From assembly GCA_022791455.1 (NCBI GenBank), contig JAAVZC010000001.1:62001-126000 (forward strand): a stretch of DNA of 64,000 nucleotides. The letters run 5' to 3'. The DNA is from Eggerthellaceae bacterium. Its GTDB lineage: Bacteria > Actinomycetota > Coriobacteriia > Coriobacteriales > Eggerthellaceae. Made by a program: the position numbers and the translations under genes. How positions within the stretch are numbered: the stretch's first letter is position 1; the number at the start of each line of letters is the position of its first letter. The notes beneath the pieces were generated by a model. That model searched no databases. It was given only the letters and a program-made list of their open reading frames with translations, and was not told the origin of the DNA. This document shows, in pieces, positions 48,047 to 57,563 of this stretch.

Positions 48047-48941
48047 TCTGTTGAAATCGGACTTCTACCGTACCGTGCGCACGGGGGCGTTCTGGGGTTT
48101 CGCGGCGTTTGCGGTGCTGATCATTTTCTTCGGTGCAGGGATGATGGCGTTCCTTGCCTCGGAAACGTTCGAGGACGCGGTGCTGTCCTCGATGGTGGAC
48201 ACCGAGTACATGTCGCCGGAGGAGAAAGCAGCGGAAATGGCCGAGTTCTCCGAGGGGGCGGAGGAGCTGAAGCATTTGCCGAGCCTGGCCTCTACCTGGG
48301 ACGATATGTTCCTGGACGGCGGCTTCCTGAGCATTGTGGCCTGCATGTTCTTGGGCACCTACCTAGTGTGCGACTTCCGCAGTGGATTCGTGAAGAACCT
48401 GCCAATGGATCGGCGAGGGCGGTTGGCTTATTTCGGCGAGAAGCTGGTGTACGCATTTATTATCCAGGTAGTTTTCATGGCGCTGGCGGCGGTGGCAACA
48501 TCGGTGGCGTTTCCGCTGTTCGGTTTCAGCTTCGAGGTGGTGGAACCGGTGCCTGACCTGGCCATCTGGTTGGGGCTTGCGTTCCTGCTCTCGCTCGCAT
48601 ACACGTTTGTGCTGGTAGTGGCGGCGTTGTGGTCGCGCAAGGAGTGGCTCGCCGTTTGCTGGGCGCTCTTAATGTCTACGGGCGTTGTGGGGGCCTTCTT
48701 TCTCCAGGGGGTGGGTTTGCTGGCGCGAGCTTGGCCATGGTTGGACGCGGTGCCGTTCTGGACCCTTCGCGGCAACGTTGAAGCGCTGCGCGAGAGCGTG
48801 CCCTGGCTGCTGACGCCGAATGCCGCGTATCCGATTCCGGCTATTGCGCCGGCGGGGCAGATAGTGCTTGTGTCGCTGGTGGTGATTGTTGTGGCGGTGG
48901 TGCTGGGCATGACGGTGTGCCGCAAGCGGGACATAAAGTAA
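48039..48941 (+). CDS. ABC transporter permease, ABC-2 type
   Basis: This membrane protein of about 300 aa has six predicted helices, with a large extracellular loop between the first two (residues 45-95), as in BcrB/LanE-type permeases. The opening LLKSDFYRTVRTGAFW is typical of that group. I chose the ATG at 48039; a GTG at 48030 is possible. The gene overlaps the ATPase gene by 8 bases. The substrate is unknown; peptide antibiotics are the usual substrates of this family. Confidence 0.88.
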   Translation: MFNLLKSDFYRTVRTGAFWGFAAFAVLIIFFGAGMMAFLASETFEDAVLSSMVDTEYMSPEEKAAEMAEFSEGAEELKHLPSLASTWDDMFLDGGFLSIVACMFLGTYLVCDFRSGFVKNLPMDRRGRLAYFGEKLVYAFIIQVVFMALAAVATSVAFPLFGFSFEVVEPVPDLAIWLGLAFLLSLAYTFVLVVAALWSRKEWLAVCWALLMSTGVVGAFFLQGVGLLARAWPWLDAVPFWTLRGNVEALRESVPWLLTPNAAYPIPAIAPAGQIVLVSLVVIVVAVVLGMTVCRKRDIK

Positions 48942-49015
48942 GTAAGGTTGGCGAAGCGGCGGCCGTGCTGCGAAGCGGTCGTCGCTTCTCGATGGCTGTG
49001 AGGAAAGGCGGGCCG

Positions 49016-49966
49016 ATGGCGGCTGTGGTGATAGCGGTGTTGCTGGCGTTGGCGCTGGCGGCGGTGCTGGCGCTGTACGTGAAAGAGCTGCGGCGGATGG
49101 CGCGCTTTTTGCGGGAGCTGCCGCCGGAAAGCAATCAGCGGCTGGCGGCTCCGCTTCCGCTGCCGGGGTTGGCGTCGCTTGCCGCGGCCCTGGATGGCCG
49201 GGTGGAGGAAGAGCGGCGTCGCGCCCGGCAGCGGGCTGCGGCTGAGGAGGAGTTCCAGCAGGGTTTGGCCAGTCTGTCCCATGACATTCGCACGCCGCTG
49301 GCGGGAGCGAAAGGTTACTTGCAGCTGGCGGAGGCCGAGCCGGACGAGGCGGTGAAGCGCGGTTATCTGGAATCGGCCGTGGCGCGCTTGGGCGTGATGC
49401 AGGCGCTCCTGGAGCAGCTGTTCGCCTACACGCGCTCGACGCGGCCGGCGCCGGAAGGGTCGGTGGCGGAAGTGGACGCGGCGGCCCTGTTGGCCGAGGT
49501 GCTGCTGGGAAACTTGCCGGTGTTCGAGGAGCGCGGCTGGGAGCCGGCGGTTGACCTGGGAGAAGAGCCGCTGCTGGTGGCGGCGGATGCGGCGGCTCTG
49601 CGGCGCGTGTTCGAGAACGTGGTGGGAAACGCGCTGGCCCACGGCGCCGGCGACTTTCGCGTGGAACGCTGTGGTCCGGATGGCGGTGAAGGGAGCGACC
49701 CCGGCGCGAATACCGCGGTCGGGGTAGCCGCTTGCGACTGCACCAGCGCAGGTCGGCGACTCGTGTTCTCGAATCGACTGCCGGCGGGCGCGCGGCCGGA
49801 CGCCACCCGCGTGTTCGACCGCTTCTACCAAGGGGACGCCTCCCGCAGCGGCGGCGGTGCCGGCCTGGGGCTTTCGGTGGTGCAGAACTTGTGCGCCCAA
49901 ATGGGTGCCACCGCAACGGCCACCGTGACCGAAGAGCGCTTCGAGCTCGCCATCGATTTCCGGTAG
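49016..49966 (+). CDS. sensor histidine kinase
   Basis: This protein of about 316 aa has one N-terminal membrane helix (VVIAVLLALALAAVLALYV), almost no extracellular part, and a kinase core with GLASLSHDIRTPLAGAKGYL, ENVVGNALAHG and GAGLGLSVV. Such short intramembrane-type kinases usually depend on a neighbouring ABC transporter to sense the signal, and one precedes it here. The ATG at 49016 has AGGAAAGG seven bases upstream; an earlier ATG at 48992 is possible. Its likely partner is the response regulator at the start of the operon. Confidence 0.88.
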   Translation: MAAVVIAVLLALALAAVLALYVKELRRMARFLRELPPESNQRLAAPLPLPGLASLAAALDGRVEEERRRARQRAAAEEEFQQGLASLSHDIRTPLAGAKGYLQLAEAEPDEAVKRGYLESAVARLGVMQALLEQLFAYTRSTRPAPEGSVAEVDAAALLAEVLLGNLPVFEERGWEPAVDLGEEPLLVAADAAALRRVFENVVGNALAHGAGDFRVERCGPDGGEGSDPGANTAVGVAACDCTSAGRRLVFSNRLPAGARPDATRVFDRFYQGDASRSGGGAGLGLSVVQNLCAQMGATATATVTEERFELAIDFR

Positions 49967-49996
49967 CAGCCTGAAGCCCGTTGTGCCTCAGGGATT

Positions 49997-50103
49997 GTGG
50001 GGGGACGACGGGGTTTTCGGTCCTGGAAAAAGTGGCTTCTGACCTGGGAAAATGCGTATTATCCCAGGTCAACCCCAGGATCCAAAACCCCGCCGTCCCC
50101 CAC
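49997..50103. repeat. nested inverted repeat of the GTGGGGGACG family
   Basis: The outer arms, GTGGGGGGACGACGGGG at the left and CCCCGCCGTCCCCCAC at the right, are members of the repeat family at 46.0-46.3 kb. Inside is the perfect hairpin GACCTGGGA / TCCCAGGTC (50041-50070). A further copy, GTGGGGGATGCC, follows at 50109. It lies just past the kinase gene and may also stop transcription. Confidence 0.7.
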
Positions 50104-50160
50104 GGCCCGTGGGGGATGCCCGCATTCTCGATCCCCGCCTCAGCCAGCAAGTGCCTTCCG

Positions 50161-50166
50161 TATAAT
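50161..50166 (+). promoter_or_regulatory. -10 box of the permease gene
   Basis: A perfect TATAAT 35 bases before the ATG. No matching -35 hexamer is visible at 16-18 bases distance. Confidence 0.5.
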
Positions 50167-50200
50167 GGCCCCATTGATTCGCGAGGGCCAGGGAGGGCGC

Positions 50201-51340
50201 ATGGAGAAGAGGCTGACGGTCTGGCAGGCCGCATGCATTATCACGGGCTACGGCGTGGGTAGCGGCATCATGACGCTGCCATTTTTGGTGGACAAGGCGG
50301 GGCTCATCCCCGGGCTGCTCATTGTGGCGGTGGCGTTTTTCTTCAGCTACGTCATGCACATGATGCTGGCGGAAATCACCATCGGCAGCGGCAAGGGGTC
50401 GCAGATCATTTCGGTCTTCCGCACCTATCTGTTCCGCGGACCGCACGGGAACAAGTTCGTCATGGCGCTTTTCGTGCTGACGGCGCTCGTGCTTATTACG
50501 AACCTGGCGGCGTACGTGGCCGGCGGCGCGGAGGTGCTGGAAGCGGCCGGACTGCCCCCGCTGGTGGCGAAACTGGCTTTCTACGCCATTGCGGCCGCAG
50601 TGGTGTTCTTCGGGCTGAAGGTGCTGGGCATCAGCGAGGCGCTTTCCATCAGCATGATCATCATAATTGTGGCGGTGCTGGCGGGGGCCTCGCTTCTGAA
50701 CTGGCATAACGCGCTGCCGGTGGCGGTGGTGGGGCAGCCCAACGAGCTGCTGGCCTTCTTCGGCATGGCCATGTTCTCGTTCGTGGCGTTTTTCAGCGTC
50801 CCGCAGGCGGTGGAAGGGCTGGGGCGCGACCCGCAGAAGGTGCGCCGGGCCATCCTCATCGGGTTGGGGCTAAACTTCCTGTTCATCATCGTGATTGTGT
50901 TGTGCACCCTGGGCAGTTCCGCCCGCATTACCGAGCTGGGCATCATCGGCTGGTCCGAGGGCATCGGGCTGTGGGCCCAGGTGGTGGGCTCGCTGTTCAC
51001 GCTGCTGGCCATGCTGACCACCTACTGGTCCATCTCGCTGGCGCTTTCGGACATCCTGGAAGAGCAGACGCAATGGGGCAAGCGGCTGTGCTGGGTGATT
51101 GCCACGTTGCCGTCGCTGCTGTTGGTGCTGCTGAATTTGGGCAGCTTCCTGGAAATCATGCGCACAGCCGGCGGCCTGATTGCCATTCTCATGGCGTTCA
51201 TGGTGGTGCCGGCGTTTCGCCGCTGCCGCAAGGCCAACGGGCGCGTGCTGCTGCCGGACGCGCTGGCCAGCACCCCCATGCAGGCGGTTGTGCTGGCAGC
51301 GTTTCTGCTGATGGCCGTCGGCAGCGCCATCGGGCTGTAG
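50201..51340 (+). CDS. amino acid permease, aromatic amino acid/tyrosine-specific transporter type
   Basis: This 379-aa protein has about eleven membrane helices. The first, ACIITGYGVGSGIMTLPFLV, contains the GxGxxxGIxxLP pattern of amino acid permeases with the LeuT fold (AAAP/ArAAP group), and FFSVPQAVEGLGRDPQKVRR fits the loop after helix 6. The ATG is preceded by GGGAGG. It precedes an amidohydrolase gene by 18 bases, so it may import the substrate or product of that enzyme. The specific amino acid is not evident. Confidence 0.85.
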   Translation: MEKRLTVWQAACIITGYGVGSGIMTLPFLVDKAGLIPGLLIVAVAFFFSYVMHMMLAEITIGSGKGSQIISVFRTYLFRGPHGNKFVMALFVLTALVLITNLAAYVAGGAEVLEAAGLPPLVAKLAFYAIAAAVVFFGLKVLGISEALSISMIIIIVAVLAGASLLNWHNALPVAVVGQPNELLAFFGMAMFSFVAFFSVPQAVEGLGRDPQKVRRAILIGLGLNFLFIIVIVLCTLGSSARITELGIIGWSEGIGLWAQVVGSLFTLLAMLTTYWSISLALSDILEEQTQWGKRLCWVIATLPSLLLVLLNLGSFLEIMRTAGGLIAILMAFMVVPAFRRCRKANGRVLLPDALASTPMQAVVLAAFLLMAVGSAIGL

Positions 51341-51358
51341 GGCGAAGGGCGGCGGCGC

Positions 51359-52930
51359 ATGAAAACGGTTTTCGTCAACGGCATTTTCCACACGATGGAG
51401 CACGAGGGCGACGTGCGCTCGGCGCTCGTGGTGGAGGACGGCCGCATCGTCGGTTTTGACGAGGCGGCGGCAGGAAGCGACGCGCGGCGCGTTGACATGC
51501 AGGGACGCCATGTGTTTCCGGCGCTGATTGACGCGCATCTGCACATGATGGAGAGTATCGCGCTGGCTAGCATGGGCGAAGCGGTGTGCTCGTTTGAGGA
51601 CGGGCGCGTGGAGCCGCACAACCTGGCGGGCGTGGAAGCGCGCGTGCGGGAAATTGCGAAGCGGGAAGGGGCGAGGCCGGGGCAGATGCTCATTCTGTCG
51701 AACTACGTGTCCGCCGCTATGGACGAGGGGCGGCTGCCCAACCGCTGGGAACTGGACGCGTGGGCGAACGGCGCCGACGTGTGGGTGATCAACATCGACG
51801 GCCATTCCGGCTCGTGCTCGTCTTCCATGCTGCAGGCGCTGGGGATGGAAGAGCTGGCCCCGGAGGGCATCTTCGCCGGCGAGGCGCACGATGCGAATTT
51901 GGGGAAGCTGACCGGGCACATGGCCTCGCGCGTGACGCCGGCGGTGCTGGCGCGCGGCGTGGCGCATTTCTGCAACGAGTGCGCGTCGTTCGGCATTGGC
52001 ACTGTGTGCGCGCTGGAGGGCAATGACGACGTGGCCCGCGACCCCCTGACGGAACTCTCGGCGTTCCTGGCGCGGCGGATGCCGCTGGACGTGCGGCTGT
52101 TTCCCCAGTACATGGACGAGGCGAAGCTGGCGCGGGTGGAGCGGCCCATGGCGCGCCGGCGCGTGGGCGGCTGCATGAAGTGGGAAACGGACGGCTCGGT
52201 GGGCTCGCGGACGGCGGCGTTCTCGCGGCCCTATCGCGATGGCAGCCAGGGGGCGCGCTACTTCGAAACGGAGGAGCTGGCGGCCACGGTAGCCTCGTTC
52301 GCTGAGCGCGGCTACATGGTTTCCGCGCACGCCATTGGCGATGCCGCCATCGACCAGCTGGTGGGCATCTTGGACGGCGTGCCGGGGCGCCATCGCATCG
52401 ACCACTTCGAATTCCCCTCCACCGACGCCGTGGTGTGGGCCTGCGAGCGCAAGCCGTTCATCACGGTGCAGCCGGGCTATGCCTGGATCGACCAGCGCTT
52501 CCTTCACGGTTACGAGCGTTTCCTGCACCCCGAGCAGATTGCCATGCAGGTGCCGCTGGCCACGCTTGCCGCGGCCGGGGTGCCGCTCTGCGGATCGAGC
52601 GATTCGCCGGTGCAGTCGGTGGACCCGTTTCTGCAGATGCGCGGCATGCGCGAGTTCTACCTGCCGGAGGAGTCGCTTTCCGGCTTCGAAGCGCTGCGCA
52701 CCTACACGGCAAACGGCGGCGAGATGCTGGGGGAGAAGAAGGGGCTTTTGCGCGAAGGCTGGGAAGCCAGCTTCTTTGCGGTGGACGCGGATTTGGAAAC
52801 CTGCCCGCCGGAGGCTCTGGAGGGGCTGCGGGCGAAGGAAACCTGGCTGCACGGTAGGAAGTACCAGCCGCTTTCGGGTGGGCTGGGCACTTTGGCGAAG
52901 CTACTGGTGACTCCTCCGCGGAAGATCTAG
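51359..52930 (+). CDS. amidohydrolase, YtcJ-like
   Basis: The 523-aa protein is a member of the metal-dependent amidohydrolase superfamily (amidohydrolase 3 group). Metal-binding signatures are the DAHLHM motif after PALI near residue 58, SAHAIGDAAIDQL with its histidine, HRIDHFEF, and the late aspartate in CGSSDSPV. Related enzymes hydrolyse N-acyl or cyclic amide compounds, but substrates vary. It lies 18 bases after the permease gene and should be co-transcribed. Confidence 0.88.
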   Translation: MKTVFVNGIFHTMEHEGDVRSALVVEDGRIVGFDEAAAGSDARRVDMQGRHVFPALIDAHLHMMESIALASMGEAVCSFEDGRVEPHNLAGVEARVREIAKREGARPGQMLILSNYVSAAMDEGRLPNRWELDAWANGADVWVINIDGHSGSCSSSMLQALGMEELAPEGIFAGEAHDANLGKLTGHMASRVTPAVLARGVAHFCNECASFGIGTVCALEGNDDVARDPLTELSAFLARRMPLDVRLFPQYMDEAKLARVERPMARRRVGGCMKWETDGSVGSRTAAFSRPYRDGSQGARYFETEELAATVASFAERGYMVSAHAIGDAAIDQLVGILDGVPGRHRIDHFEFPSTDAVVWACERKPFITVQPGYAWIDQRFLHGYERFLHPEQIAMQVPLATLAAAGVPLCGSSDSPVQSVDPFLQMRGMREFYLPEESLSGFEALRTYTANGGEMLGEKKGLLREGWEASFFAVDADLETCPPEALEGLRAKETWLHGRKYQPLSGGLGTLAKLLVTPPRKI

Positions 52931-53050
52931 CTGCGGCTCGTCGCGGGGAAGCGCTGGGCCTGCGGGGGCCCTACGCCGAAATCCCGGGAATTCTGTTTTT
53001 CGCAGTGGTTTAATAAATCCCCGTTACGCAAGAACGGGAAAGGAACGCTG

Positions 53051-54253
53051 ATGAGCGACATTGATGAGCTGCTTTCGGACGGAATCAAGAACACACCCCC
53101 TTCGTTTGTGCGAAGCATTCTGAAGGCGGCCTCCGATCCGAACGTCACGTCGTTCGCCGGCGGGCTTCCCAACCCCATCTCCTTCCCGCAGGAAAAGCTG
53201 CTGGATTCCATGCAGCGCGTGGTGGCGGAGAAGGGCGCGGCGGCGTTCCAGTACTCCGCCACGGCCGGCATTGACGAACTGCGCCAGTGGGTGGCCGACC
53301 GCTACAACCAGCGCTTCGGCACCGACTACGTGCTGGAGGATGTGCTGATCACCACCGGTTCCCAGCAGATTCTGGACCTGCTGGGCAAGGTGCTTTTGGA
53401 TAAGGGCGACGGCGTGATTGTGGAGAACCCCACCTACCTGGCCGCCATTCAGGCGTTCGCGCTGAACCAGCCGGTGTTCCGCACGGTGGAGCTGACCGAC
53501 CAGGGCCTCAACATCGAGGAGCTGGAGGCGGCGCTCGAAGCGGGCGCGAAGATGATCTACCTCATCCCCAACTTCCAGAACCCCACCGGCCTTACCTACA
53601 GCGCCGAGGGCCGCGCGGCGGTGCGCGAGGTGCTTTCCCGCTACAACATTGTGGTGGTGGAGGACGACCCCTACGGCGAGCTGCGCTTCGAAGGGGAGTC
53701 GCTGCCCTATATTGGCGCCACCAACCTGCCCCACGGTGTGGTGATGGGCTCGTTCTCGAAGACGGTCACCCCCGGCTTCCGCATGGGCTACATCCTGACG
53801 AAGGACCACGATCTGCTGGCGAAGATTTCCATCGCGAAAGAGGCGGCCGACCTGCACACCAACGTGTTCTCGCAGTACGTGGTGCACGACTACCTTACCC
53901 ACCATTCGCTGGACGAGCACCTGGTGAAGATCCGCGATTTGTACCGCTCCCAGGCCAAGGCCATGGTGGAGGCGATGGAGGAGTTCTTCCCCGAAGAGGT
54001 GTCGTTCACCAAGCCCGAAGGCGGCATGTTCTTGTGGGCCACGCTGCCGGAGGGCATTTCCGCCATGGACATGTTCCCGAAGGCGCTGGAGCGCAATGTG
54101 GCGTTTGTGCCGGGCGATCCGTTCTACGCCGAGCCGGGCAAGCGCTCCACGATGCGCCTGAACTTTACCAACGCCGACGAGGAGACCATCCGCGCGGGCA
54201 TCAAGTGCCTGGGCGAGGTGATTGCCGAGGAGTTGGCGGCGCAGCAGGCATAA
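53051..54253 (+). CDS. PLP-dependent aminotransferase, class I/II (2-aminoadipate/LysN-like)
   Basis: The 400-aa enzyme uses pyridoxal phosphate. The cofactor lysine is in GSFSKTVTPGFRMGY, preceded by the NFQNPTGLTY substrate loop and EDDPYGELRF with the aspartate that holds the pyridine ring. The fold and the N-terminal SFAGGLPNPISFP are those of the AAT group that includes MocR-type and 2-aminoadipate aminotransferases; there is no DNA-binding domain. GGAAAGGAACG precedes the ATG. It is a single gene facing proC. Substrate choice is open. Confidence 0.9.
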   Translation: MSDIDELLSDGIKNTPPSFVRSILKAASDPNVTSFAGGLPNPISFPQEKLLDSMQRVVAEKGAAAFQYSATAGIDELRQWVADRYNQRFGTDYVLEDVLITTGSQQILDLLGKVLLDKGDGVIVENPTYLAAIQAFALNQPVFRTVELTDQGLNIEELEAALEAGAKMIYLIPNFQNPTGLTYSAEGRAAVREVLSRYNIVVVEDDPYGELRFEGESLPYIGATNLPHGVVMGSFSKTVTPGFRMGYILTKDHDLLAKISIAKEAADLHTNVFSQYVVHDYLTHHSLDEHLVKIRDLYRSQAKAMVEAMEEFFPEEVSFTKPEGGMFLWATLPEGISAMDMFPKALERNVAFVPGDPFYAEPGKRSTMRLNFTNADEETIRAGIKCLGEVIAEELAAQQA

Positions 54254-54306
54254 CGGCGCGCGGCGCGCGGAGCGGTGAGCTTGGCGGTGCGTGATAGTCG
54301 AGCGAA

Positions 54307-54336
54307 GCGGGGGCGTTTGAGGCGCCCTCGCTTTTT
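54307..54336 (+). terminator. terminator between aminotransferase and proC
   Basis: GCGGGGGCG-TTTGAGG-CGCCCTCGC with one G-T pair, then TTTTT. It ends the aminotransferase transcript and may also serve the convergent proC gene. Confidence 0.8.
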
Positions 54337-54347
54337 ATTGCAAGGGG

Positions 54348-55175
54348 TTAGAGGGCCTTCGCCTTTTCGACGCAGGCGGTGACGGCGTCCATGACGGTGG
54401 CACGGAAGGCGCCTTCTTCCAGCGTGCGCACGCCCTCGATGGTGGTGCCGCCGGGGGAGCACACCATGTCCTTCAGCTGGCCGGGGTGCTGGGGGGTGGA
54501 AAGGGCCAGCTGCGCGCTGCCGGCCACGGCGGCGGCGGCGAATTCCAGCGCTTGGGCGCGCGGCATGCCGGCGGCCACGGCACCGTCGGCCAGCGCTTCG
54601 ATGAACATGAACACGAAGGCGGGGGAGCTGCCGGCCACAGCGCTGGCGGCGTCCATGAGGCGCTCGGGGATGGTGACCGTGCGGCCGCAGCTGCTCATGA
54701 GGTTGATGCAGGCCACCATGTCGGCGTCGGTGGCGCCGGGGCCCAGCACCACGGCGGTGCAGCCGGCGTTCACGAGCGCGGGCGTGTTGGGCATGCAGCG
54801 GATGAGACGGAAGGTGGCAAGCTCGCGGCCGAACATGTCGGTGATGCGCTGAAGCGAGATGCCGGCGGCAATGGAGATGACCAGGGTATTCGGGCGCACC
54901 GCATCGCGGATTTCCGTGATCACTTCGTCGAAAAACTGCGGCTTCACTGCCAGTATGAGGATGTCCGCGGCAGCTGCCACGGTGCAGTTGTCGGTGGTGG
55001 TTTCGATGCCGAAGCGGACGCGGGCGTTGTCGCAGGTGTTCTGGGTCTTCGCCGAACCAATGATGTCGGCAGCGGTGATGCCGACCCCTTCGCCGTCGAG
55101 CACGGTGCCCTCGCGCAGCAGGCCGCCAATGATGGCGGAGGCCATGTTGCCCAGTCCGATGAATCCGATTTTCAT
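54348..55175 (-). CDS. proC: pyrroline-5-carboxylate reductase
   Basis: ProC makes the last step of proline synthesis, reducing pyrroline-5-carboxylate with NAD(P)H. The 275-aa protein has the Rossmann motif GFIGLGNMASAIIGG at the start, the strand VKPQFF, IRCMPNTPALVNAG, and the C-terminal dimerisation helices with AVAGSSPAF and SPGGTTIEGVRTLEEG. All are conserved and the length is normal. It is a single gene, convergent with the aminotransferase gene and divergent from tex. Confidence 0.96.
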   Translation of the reverse strand: MKIGFIGLGNMASAIIGGLLREGTVLDGEGVGITAADIIGSAKTQNTCDNARVRFGIETTTDNCTVAAAADILILAVKPQFFDEVITEIRDAVRPNTLVISIAAGISLQRITDMFGRELATFRLIRCMPNTPALVNAGCTAVVLGPGATDADMVACINLMSSCGRTVTIPERLMDAASAVAGSSPAFVFMFIEALADGAVAAGMPRAQALEFAAAAVAGSAQLALSTPQHPGQLKDMVCSPGGTTIEGVRTLEEGAFRATVMDAVTACVEKAKAL

Positions 55176-55249
55176 GTGCGCCCCTTCCGCGGGATTTCGA
55201 ATGGGGAAAGTATAGCGGATGGGTCGGCGAGGGTAGCGCCGTGCTTCGG

Positions 55250-55255
55250 TATAAT
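55250..55255 (+). promoter_or_regulatory. -10 box of tex
   Basis: A perfect TATAAT 45 bases before the tex ATG. The matching -35 region (55227-55232) is not near consensus. Confidence 0.45.
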
Positions 55256-55299
55256 CGCCCAGGTTAAAGAAACGGCTTCAAGATTTCGCGAGGTTTTTC

Positions 55300-57447
55300 A
55301 TGGATATATCGGTCTTGCTGGGCACTGAACTGGGGATTCGACCGACGCAGGTGAGTGCGGTCATGCAGCTTCTGGAAGACGGCTGCACCATTCCCTTCAT
55401 CGCACGCTACCGCAAAGAGGTCACTGGCGGCCTGGACGACGTAACGCTGCGGAAGCTGGAGGAGCGGCTGGGGTATGTGCAGCGGCTCCAGGCGCGCAAA
55501 GAGGAAGTGCTGGCGGCCATTGAGGAACAAGGGGCGCTGACGGCTGACCTGCGGAAAAAGGTGGAAGGCGCGGAAACCCTACAACGGGTTGAGGATTTCT
55601 ATAAGCCCTTTAAGAAGACCCGGGCCACGCGGGCGTCGAAGGCGCGGGACGCGGGATTGGGGCCGCTGGCGGCCCAGATGATGGCGCAGAGTGCGGCGCC
55701 GTGTGACCCGATGGCGGTGGCAGCGCGGTTCGCCCGCAGCGGCTCGGCGTACCCGGATGCGGCAGCGGCTTTGCAGGGGGCCTGCGATATTGTGGCCGAA
55801 GAGGTGGCGAACGACCCAGACGCGGTGGAGGAGTTGCGCGGTTTTTGGCAGCGTACCGGGGCCATCTCCTCTAAGGCGGCTGACGAGGGCGCCGAGCGGG
55901 ACTTCGCCTCCTACGTGGACTTCAGCGAAGGGCTGCGGCGCATTCCGGGGCACCGGGTGCTGGCGCTGAACCGCGGCGAGGCGGAAGGCAAGCTGAAGGT
56001 GGCGGTGAAAGCGGAGGGCGACGAGGCGGTGGCGCGGATGGAGCGGCGCTTCCTGCGTGGCCGCAGCCCCTGGAACGCTGTGGTGGCGGACGCCATTCGC
56101 GACGGCTACAAGCGGCTGGCCGCCCCGGCGCTCGAGCGGGAGATGCGCGCCGAGCTGACGGCGCGCGCCCAGGCGGACGCAGTGGCAGTGTTCGCCAAGA
56201 ACACGGAGGCGCTGTTGCGACAGCGGCCGGTGCGCGGCGCCCGCATCATCGCGCTGGACCCGGGATACCGCACCGGCTGCAAGGTGGCGGTGATGGACGA
56301 GTTCGGTCAGCTTTTGGACCACGGCACGGTGTATCCCACGCCGCCGCGCTGCCAGGTGGCGGAGACGAAGGCGGCCCTGCGGAAGTGGGCCATGCGTCAC
56401 GATGTGAACGTGATCGTCATCGGCAACGGCACTGGCAGCCGGGAAACCGAAGAGGTGGTGGCGGAGTTCATTTCCGAGTACCCCACGCCGATTGAGTACA
56501 CGATCGTAAACGAGGCGGGGGCGTCGGTGTATTCCGCATCTGAGCTGGCCTCGCGCGAGCATCCGGATTTGGACGTGACCACCCGCGGGGCGCTCAGCCT
56601 GGGGCGGCGACTGCAAGACCCGCTGGCGGAGCTGGTGAAGATTCCGCCGCAATCTATTGGAGTGGGGCAGTACCAGCACGATCTGGACCAGAAAGAGCTG
56701 GCAGCAACGCTGGGCGGCGTGGTGGAGCGCGTGGTGAACGAGGTGGGTGCCGACCTCAACACCGCAAGCGCCAGCCTGCTGGGTTACGTGGCTGGCATCA
56801 CGCCCACGGTGGCGGGCAACATCGTGGCCTACCGGGAGGAGGCGGGCCCCTTCACCTCCCGTGCGCAGCTGAAGAAGGTGCCGAAGTTGGGGCCGAAGGC
56901 GTTTCAGAACTGCGCCGGGTTCTTGCGCATCCGCGAGGGGCGCGAGCCGCTGGATGCCACGGGCGTGCATCCGGAGAGCTACCCGGTGGCTCGCGAAGTG
57001 CTGCGGCGGGCCGGGGTGCCGGCGGCGGCGCTGGCGAAGGGCGGCGTGCCCGACCTGCACAAACAGCTGGGAAGCTTGCCGGCGCTGGCAGCGGAGCTGG
57101 GAGTGGGCCTTCCTACCCTGACCGACATTGTGGCGGAGCTGGAGAAGCCCGGCCGCGACCCGCGCGACGACGCGCCGGCGCCGGTATTCAGCCGAGCCGT
57201 GCTGGCCATGGAGGACTTGGCACCGGGCATGGAGCTTGCCGGCACCGTGCGCAACGTGGTGGACTTCGGCGCCTTCGTGGACATTGGGGTGAAGCAGGAC
57301 GGGCTGGTGCACATTTCCAAGCTGTCGAACAACTTCGTGAAGCATCCCACCGAGGTGGTGGCGGTGGGCGATACCGTGAAGGTGTGGGTGGAATCGGTCG
57401 ATCGCGACCGCGGCCGCATCTCGCTTTCCATGGTGAAGCCGCGCTAG
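55300..57447 (+). CDS. tex: Tex-family transcription accessory protein
   Basis: The 715-aa protein is a full-length Tex/Spt6-like RNA-binding factor. In order it has the N-terminal helical part (FIARYRKEVTGGLDD), a YqgF/RNase H-like domain (RIIALDPGYRTGCKVAV), helix-hairpin-helix repeats (GVGQYQHDLDQKEL, LGPKAFQNCAGFLRI) and a C-terminal S1 domain (GMELAGTVRNVVDFGAFVDI, GLVHISKLS). Tex proteins affect transcription and RNA turnover. It is a single gene. Confidence 0.96.
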   Translation: MDISVLLGTELGIRPTQVSAVMQLLEDGCTIPFIARYRKEVTGGLDDVTLRKLEERLGYVQRLQARKEEVLAAIEEQGALTADLRKKVEGAETLQRVEDFYKPFKKTRATRASKARDAGLGPLAAQMMAQSAAPCDPMAVAARFARSGSAYPDAAAALQGACDIVAEEVANDPDAVEELRGFWQRTGAISSKAADEGAERDFASYVDFSEGLRRIPGHRVLALNRGEAEGKLKVAVKAEGDEAVARMERRFLRGRSPWNAVVADAIRDGYKRLAAPALEREMRAELTARAQADAVAVFAKNTEALLRQRPVRGARIIALDPGYRTGCKVAVMDEFGQLLDHGTVYPTPPRCQVAETKAALRKWAMRHDVNVIVIGNGTGSRETEEVVAEFISEYPTPIEYTIVNEAGASVYSASELASREHPDLDVTTRGALSLGRRLQDPLAELVKIPPQSIGVGQYQHDLDQKELAATLGGVVERVVNEVGADLNTASASLLGYVAGITPTVAGNIVAYREEAGPFTSRAQLKKVPKLGPKAFQNCAGFLRIREGREPLDATGVHPESYPVAREVLRRAGVPAAALAKGGVPDLHKQLGSLPALAAELGVGLPTLTDIVAELEKPGRDPRDDAPAPVFSRAVLAMEDLAPGMELAGTVRNVVDFGAFVDIGVKQDGLVHISKLSNNFVKHPTEVVAVGDTVKVWVESVDRDRGRISLSMVKPR

Positions 57448-57563
57448 CGGGCCGGCCGCAAACGCGCGGCCGGTTCCCTTCCGCAATATCGTGCAAGCAA
57501 CGCGGGGGCGGCAGCCCTATTATGGGGTGCTGCGAATTGATTGAGTGTTGCGCGGGGGTTGCG

